A stretch of DNA of 48,047 nucleotides, from positions 1-48,047 of the forward strand of contig JAKASG010000016.1 of NCBI GenBank assembly GCA_021828285.1. The letters are read 5' to 3'. This DNA is from Acidobacteriota bacterium (GTDB lineage: Bacteria; Acidobacteriota; Terriglobia; UBA7540). Below, piece by piece: positions 44,627-48,047 of the stretch; within the stretch, counting starts at the first letter, position 1, and the number at the start of each line of letters is the position of its first letter. The position numbers were made by a program, and so were the translations under genes. The notes beneath the pieces are model-generated. The model ran no database searches. It worked only from the letters and a program-made list of their open reading frames with translations, and was not told the DNA's origin.

Positions 44627-44665
44627 GCGAAAGTGGCGGAATTGGCAGACGCGCCAGACTTAGGA
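44627..44665 (+). tRNA. 5' half of a tRNA-Leu (anticodon UAG), 3' half missing or rearranged
   Basis: The sequence matches a bacterial tRNA-Leu from its first base through the anticodon loop: acceptor strand GCGAAAG, TG, D arm GGCGGAATTGGCAGACGC, anticodon strand CCAGA and loop CTTAGGA (anticodon TAG). The expected TCTGG, variable arm, T arm (GGTTCGA) and CTTTCGC do not follow. Instead there are about 100 bases with no pairing. A self-splicing intron seems unlikely because it is too short. It looks like a tRNA gene cut at the anticodon loop by an integration or deletion event. Confidence 0.65.
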
Positions 44666-44809
44666 ACAAAAACTGACCCCAATCCAGGCGACCCGGAGAA
44701 GACAACACCCTGAAAAATCAAGCACTTGGTAATCCTGGTTTCGCCGGGGGTCGCGCCCTCTTGGGCACACCTAAGGGCACACCTGAAATCACTATTAAAA
44801 CAAAAGCCA

Positions 44810-44837
44810 TTTACTTTTAATAACGGCGCGCTATACT
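44810..44837 (+). promoter_or_regulatory. promoter of the Fic gene
   Basis: TTTACT (44810-44815), spacer 16, TATACT (44832-44837), in a distinctly AT-rich patch. The leader to the Fic ATG would be about 20 bases with AGGGG as ribosome site. Confidence 0.5.
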
Positions 44838-44863
44838 AAAATGCTTTAAATAGGGGCTCAGCC

Positions 44864-46030
44864 ATGAAGCGCCGCCGAACCGGACAACTGATCGCAGTGC
44901 CAACGCCAGGAGAGCCCTTCAAGGCTTTTCTGCCTGACCCATTACCGCCCGCTCCCGGCCTGAACATTAACGAATCAATGCGCGGCGAGCTCGACAAAGC
45001 ACTCTTGGCGCTAGGCCGACTCGATAGCCTCACATCTTTGCTCCCGGATACCTCGCTTTTCCTTTACATGTACGTCCGCAAAGAGGCGGTCCTTTCGTCT
45101 CAAATCGAGGGCACCCAATCTTCACTTTCAGATCTTCTCCTCTATGAGAATGACGCGGCGCCCGGTGTTCCCCTCGATGATGTCCGCGAAGTCTCAAGTT
45201 ATGTGGCCGCGATGGAACACGGCCTCAAACGCATTCGAGGAGGATTTCCTCTCGCGTTGCGGCTGATAAAGGAGATTCACCGAATCTTGTTGGCCAAAGG
45301 CCGAGGCAGCAATAAGACTCCGGGGGATTTCAGGCACTCTCAGAACTGGATTGGCGGCACGCGCCCCGGAAACGCAGCCTTCGTTCCACCACCGCCCGAT
45401 CGCGTCATTGAGTGCATGGGCCACCTTGAAAAATTCCTCAACGATCAGCCGCTGAAAACCTCGACGCTCATCAAGGCAGCGCTCGCTCACGTTCAGTTCG
45501 AGACCATCCATCCATTCCTAGACGGCAATGGCCGCCTCGGCAGGCTGCTCGTCACACTCATCCTCTGTGCCGACCACGTTCTGGCAGAGCCGCTCCTTTA
45601 CCTCAGCCTATATTTCAAGACCCACCGCAAAACCTATTACCAGTTGCTGCAAAAAGTGCGCACAGACGGCGAATGGGAAAAGTGGTTGGAATTCTTCGCA
45701 CGAGGAGTCTCTGAGACGGCCGATGGTGCTGTTCAAACAGCGAAGAAAGTCGCCGCCATGTTTGCCGACGATCGCCGGAAAATCCAGGCCCTTGGTAAGC
45801 CCACAGGGTCGGCATTGCGCGTTCATCAGGCGCTAACTCAAAGCCCCGTCTTGACGGCTCCGAAGGCCGTCGAATTAACCGGCCTTACCTTTCCCACCGT
45901 CCTAACCTCCATGACGCATCTTCAAGAATTGAAAATCGTACGCGAACTAACCGGGAAACGACGCGATCGCGTTTTCGCGTACACCTCGTACATCAAGACC
46001 CTCAGCGAGGGGACAGAGCCCCTTCGGTAA
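44864..46030 (+). CDS. Fic/DOC-family protein (probable AMP-transferase) with winged helix
   Basis: A 388-residue Fic protein. Catalytic motif HPFLDGNGRLGR with His216, complete. The N-terminal auto-inhibitory helix motif S-x-x-x-E-G is present as SSQIEG (78-83), marking a class II enzyme held in check by its own helix. The N-terminal Fic_N-like region (about 20-90) and a C-terminal winged-helix domain (about 315-380) match the common Fic-HTH architecture. Such proteins usually transfer AMP to a target protein. Own promoter; flanked by the tRNA-Leu remnant and a toxin-antitoxin pair, so probably acquired. Confidence 0.92.
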   Translation: MKRRRTGQLIAVPTPGEPFKAFLPDPLPPAPGLNINESMRGELDKALLALGRLDSLTSLLPDTSLFLYMYVRKEAVLSSQIEGTQSSLSDLLLYENDAAPGVPLDDVREVSSYVAAMEHGLKRIRGGFPLALRLIKEIHRILLAKGRGSNKTPGDFRHSQNWIGGTRPGNAAFVPPPPDRVIECMGHLEKFLNDQPLKTSTLIKAALAHVQFETIHPFLDGNGRLGRLLVTLILCADHVLAEPLLYLSLYFKTHRKTYYQLLQKVRTDGEWEKWLEFFARGVSETADGAVQTAKKVAAMFADDRRKIQALGKPTGSALRVHQALTQSPVLTAPKAVELTGLTFPTVLTSMTHLQELKIVRELTGKRRDRVFAYTSYIKTLSEGTEPLR

Positions 46031-46414
46031 ACGGGCGACCCCTTGCTTCGTAGGCGCAGTGAGTTGGGCTATCTCGTTGATTTTGCAGCACGGCTGGCAA
46101 CGCTAAGTTATTGAAAATCTCTTCCAGAACGCCCAAGTGGTACCTAAATGGTACTCGACTTTCGACCACTTGCGCGAATTACTGAGTATATACATATGCG
46201 CCTGCCAGCCAGACTCTTCAATCCCTCCACGACCATTCCTCTCTACGGCTTGAGACCCTTCCACGGCTCGCCTGGCAGCAATCGAATCAAGCGAGACGAA
46301 ACCACATCAGCCGCATTAGTAACGCACCACTTGTCGCATTAGGAAACGGGAGACGCCTTTAGTACACTCCGACCACGGATTGCTTTTCTATATCCAAACC
46401 AGTATAATCCGACC
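46031..46414. other. intergenic region between Fic and the toxin-antitoxin pair
   Basis: 384 bases without a supported gene. It contains CAAGTGGT...ACCACTTG (46134-46172), an eight-base inverted repeat enclosing two TGGTAC copies, and CTGCCAG...CTGGCAG further right. An open frame at 46148-46342 has no ribosome site or recognisable features. Confidence 0.4.
46380..46408 (+). promoter_or_regulatory. promoter of the toxin-antitoxin operon
   Basis: TTGCTT (46380-46385), spacer 17, perfect TATAAT (46403-46408). The expected start point, six to seven bases downstream, coincides with the G of the toxin GTG at 46415, so the transcript is probably leaderless. Confidence 0.65.
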
Positions 46415-46741
46415 GTGAAGCCTGTCCGATTTCTCGGGGATTCGCTGGATCGCCTGCGGGAATTTCCGCGGGCGGCGCGCCACGATGCCGGCTACCAGAT
46501 GGAAAAAGTGCAGCGAGGCGAACAGCCCGATGACTTCAAACCGATGCCGTCGGTTGGCCAAGGTGTGGAGGAAATCCGAGTCCGAAGCGGACCAGGTTCT
46601 TTCAGAGTGATTTACCTGGCCCGGCTTGCAGATGCGGTTCATATTTTGCACGCTTTTGCCAAGAAAACACGGGCAACAGCCAGACGCGACATCGAGTTGG
46701 CCAAGAAACGCTACGCGGAATTGATGAGAGGTGCCAAATGA
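46415..46741 (+). CDS. higB: HigB/RelE-family toxin (phage Gp49-like)
   Basis: A 108-residue basic protein with the typical opening KPVRFLGDSLDRLREFPRAA, then PMPSVGQGVEEIRVRSG and FRVIYLARLADAVHILHAF, and a C-terminal KKTRATARRDIELAKKRY. This family cleaves mRNA on the ribosome. The start is GTG with no ribosome site, in keeping with the promoter position. Unusual for the pair, the toxin comes first; this is characteristic of HigBA. Overlaps the antitoxin by four bases (ATGA). Confidence 0.9.
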   Translation: MKPVRFLGDSLDRLREFPRAARHDAGYQMEKVQRGEQPDDFKPMPSVGQGVEEIRVRSGPGSFRVIYLARLADAVHILHAFAKKTRATARRDIELAKKRYAELMRGAK

Positions 46742-47019
46742 CTACAGCCAGAACCTTTGCCAGCGTGTGGGACGCCATCGCGGATACACCGGCACAAGCG
46801 GCCAACCTTCGGACGCGCGCGGAGCTTATGCGCCAGGTTGTCGCCATCATCCGGGACAAGGGCTGGATTCAGGCCGAGGCCGCCCGCCGCTGCGGGGTTT
46901 CGCAGCCGCGAATCAACGATCTTCTGCGCGGGCGCGTCTCTCGCTTCTCACTCGACGCCTTGGTCAACATCGCCTCTGCGCTCGGCTGCCGGGTCCGCGT
47001 AAAGCTTAAAGCGGCGTAA
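46738..47019 (+). CDS. higA: HigA/XRE-family antitoxin
   Basis: A 93-residue helix-turn-helix protein: IIRDKGWIQAEAARRCGVSQPRINDLLRGR followed by SLDALVNIASALGCRVRVKL. It should bind the toxin and repress the shared promoter. Start overlaps the toxin stop as ATGA. No clear operator palindrome is visible around 46380-46415. Confidence 0.9.
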   Translation: MTTARTFASVWDAIADTPAQAANLRTRAELMRQVVAIIRDKGWIQAEAARRCGVSQPRINDLLRGRVSRFSLDALVNIASALGCRVRVKLKAA

Positions 47020-47070
47020 GAAAAGAGGAACGAGAACCGCAGACCTCCGTCCGTCACTTGATGGATTGAG

Positions 47071-47382
47071 GTCGGAGGCCGGAGGCGTGGTCCGAACGTT
47101 ACACAACAACATGAGGATTGGCATGAGGGCGACGGCGCGGGCGGGGTCTGCCAAATTAATCGCACGGGATGCGAGATCATCCTTAGCGAGGATGCGACGC
47201 GAAAAGGCAAGGCGCGCTTGTACGTGGAGCTAACCGTCGATGGTCTCGCCGCGCTTCGCCGTGAAATTGTCGAGCGCTCGGTTCCCAGCGAAAAGTCCTG
47301 GTGGGGTTCCGACGTGATCAAAATCATCGATCCCGCCGGAAATGAGTTGTTGTTTCCCGTGGCCGGGCCGTCCAAGTATTGA
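47071..47382 (+). pseudogene. C-terminal remnant of a VOC/glyoxalase-family protein
   Basis: An open frame without a start codon reads VTQQHEDWHEGDGAGGVCQI, then CEIILSEDATRKGKARLYVE and VIKIIDPAGNELLFPVAG, ending SKY and a stop at 47382. That is the second half of a VOC-superfamily (glyoxalase/bleomycin-resistance-like) domain with the usual DPxGNxLxF end. The upstream half is absent: an in-frame stop lies just before 47071. Confidence 0.65.
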
Positions 47383-47394
47383 TGCCCTGTCTCA

Positions 47395-47482
47395 CCTGAA
47401 AGATGAGGTCTTGTTCAACCTGAAAGTCCTGGATCCAGGGCGCTTCCTTTCGCCATTCCGTTATGAAGTCGCGCGGGATCAT
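47395..47482 (-). pseudogene. N-terminal remnant of an AbiEii-type nucleotidyltransferase toxin
   Basis: From ATG 47482 the minus strand reads MIPRDFITEWRKEAPWIQDF then QVEQDLI, which is the highly typical beginning of AbiEii/AbiGii-type toxins (IPRxxIxEWxxxAPW...QVEQDL). Homology stops after about 27 codons, close to the point where the VOC remnant ends. No AbiEi antitoxin is visible upstream. The identification rests on memory of the family pattern and a short stretch. Confidence 0.5.
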
Positions 47483-47680
47483 ATATCCGCTTGCACCCGC
47501 GTATTCACGAGGAGCTTCCAGTTAGAGTCCCGTTTCCCGCGTCCGCGAGGGGCCGAGCTTAAAAGCAGCGTTGACTCCCGTGCGTGCAATCGCACGTAGG
47601 ATTGCAGCGAACGGGCCTTTTCGCCCGCGCCAATGCTCACGAGCAGAAAACCAAGCCGCTGCGCCCACGTAATCGGCGCC

Positions 47681-47939
47681 GTTCTCGCCGCCCGAGGATG
47701 CCTTTGTCGCGGCGGCGAACACCTGCGTCATGCTGATGTTCATCTGGGCGGCCGAGCGGTTCAAACTCAACCTCGTATCCTTTGAATGCCACACGGAGGG
47801 AACAAAGCTGATTGCCCTCGACCGGACTGAAACGTTCACCCGGCTGCGTTTCCGCCCGGTGATCCGGGTGCAATGCGGTAGGGGCGAAAAAGACGCGGTG
47901 GAAGCCAGGGTTCGCCGGGCCCTAGTAATACTAGGTTAA
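47681..47939 (+). pseudogene. internal remnant of an OsmC-family protein
   Basis: The frame reads SAPFSPPEDAFVAAANTCVM, then WAAERFKLNLVSFECHTEGT and KLIALDRTETFTRLRFRPVI, clearly the central OsmC-like segment with the redox-type Cys. It lacks the N-terminal third and ends early at VILG, exactly where the inverted 19-base repeat begins, so the C-terminal helix (usually AQKYSLVANS-like) is missing. Confidence 0.6.
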
Positions 47940-47941
47940 GT
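47923..47941 (-). repeat. 19-base repeat, right copy
   Basis: Exact inverted copy of 108-126. Here it overlaps the palindrome CCTAGTAATACTAGG (47921-47935) and coincides with the truncation of the OsmC remnant, suggesting a recombination or insertion boundary. The final 106 bases of the window show no gene. Confidence 0.6.
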
Positions 47942-48047
47942 TCTATGAGGTGTCCGTGAACTCCGTAAGGCACCACGCACAACGTCCACTGAGTCTAATC
48001 AGCAGCGCGAGGAGCTGCCGGCGGACTCGGGGCAGACTCCACGTCGC

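Larger units (their letters stand above)
44307..44863. other. intergenic region with tRNA remnant and repeats
   Basis: 557 bases. It holds a half tRNA-Leu (44627-44665), three copies of a GGGCACACCT string (near 44545, 44763 and 44775) and the Fic promoter. An open frame at 44346-44531 (61 codons, GGGGG before its ATG) has no recognisable features and is not called. AT content rises sharply from about 44775. Confidence 0.4.

Noticed and set aside
44627-44780. Group I intron in tRNA-Leu, as in cyanobacterial tRNA-Leu(UAA)
   Set aside because: The anticodon is UAG, the sequence after the break is only about 100 bases, no group I core elements are visible, and no 3' exon with T arm and acceptor strand follows.
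1-48047. CRISPR arrays, insertion-sequence transposases, rRNA operons, prophage structural genes
   Set aside because: None found: no regularly spaced repeats, no transposase or integrase motifs, and no rRNA-like sequence, despite signs of past mobility after 44.6 kb.

Overview
The window looks like a chromosomal segment of an Acidobacteriota (Terriglobia-like) bacterium. This is inferred from several traits: high GC, a Gram-negative envelope gene set (SecDF-YajC, a multi-pass TonB-type transducer with ExbB and two ExbDs, PlsC, lipoproteins), a large Oar-like outer-membrane receptor with an N-terminal carboxypeptidase-regulatory-like domain, a PA14-containing GH3 enzyme, and frequent GTG/TTG starts. 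No rRNA or other strict phylogenetic marker is present, so the assignment rests on family flavour only.

Layout. 1-67 holds the start of an unrecognised divergent gene. 246-8481 is a plus-strand envelope block: tgt, yajC, secD, secF, TonB-like transducer, exbB, exbD, exbD, TPR protein. 8652-12722 carries the stringent-response enzyme rsh, ridA, a divergent rpmB (minus) and a parvulin lipoprotein. 12735-20268 is minus strand: a DUF3592-like membrane protein, then hslV-hslU plus an FN3 lipoprotein with an LptM-like anchor, then folC-plsC-fabG and a LolA-like periplasmic protein. 20419-21932 is a small invaded stretch between accD and folC: a PadR regulator with two strong operator dyads, flanked by two copies of a palindromic repeat, and a frameshifted DpnI-like restriction gene. 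22027-26884 is a long minus-strand housekeeping operon behind a clear promoter: rplU, rpmA, obgE, nadD, rsfS, rlmH, cobO, accD. 26920-29600 encodes a Tat-exported molybdenum hydroxylase pair.

The second half is accessory in character: GH3 beta-glucosidase and an Oar-like receptor (30148-36463), a cold-shock gene with a long structured leader (37064-37449), a two-gene PEP-synthase/rifampin-phosphotransferase-like system in which the enzyme is split, the domain order inverted and a cyclic-nucleotide-binding domain added (37810-40700), a decayed M48 peptidase, a FecR-domain protein, and a membrane ferric-reductase-like flavocytochrome followed by a 50-residue membrane protein. From about 44.6 kb the sequence looks like an eroded island: half of a tRNA-Leu, a Fic protein with its own promoter, a HigBA-type toxin-antitoxin pair read from an apparently leaderless promoter, and then a graveyard of gene pieces (VOC/glyoxalase tail, AbiEii head, OsmC middle).

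The best candidates for something not well described are the cNMP-linked split phosphotransferase (37810-40700), the LptM-like FN3 lipoprotein translationally coupled to hslU, and the junction-rich region after 44.6 kb. A 19-base sequence present in opposite orientation at 108-126 and 47923-47941 lies next to one of those junctions.
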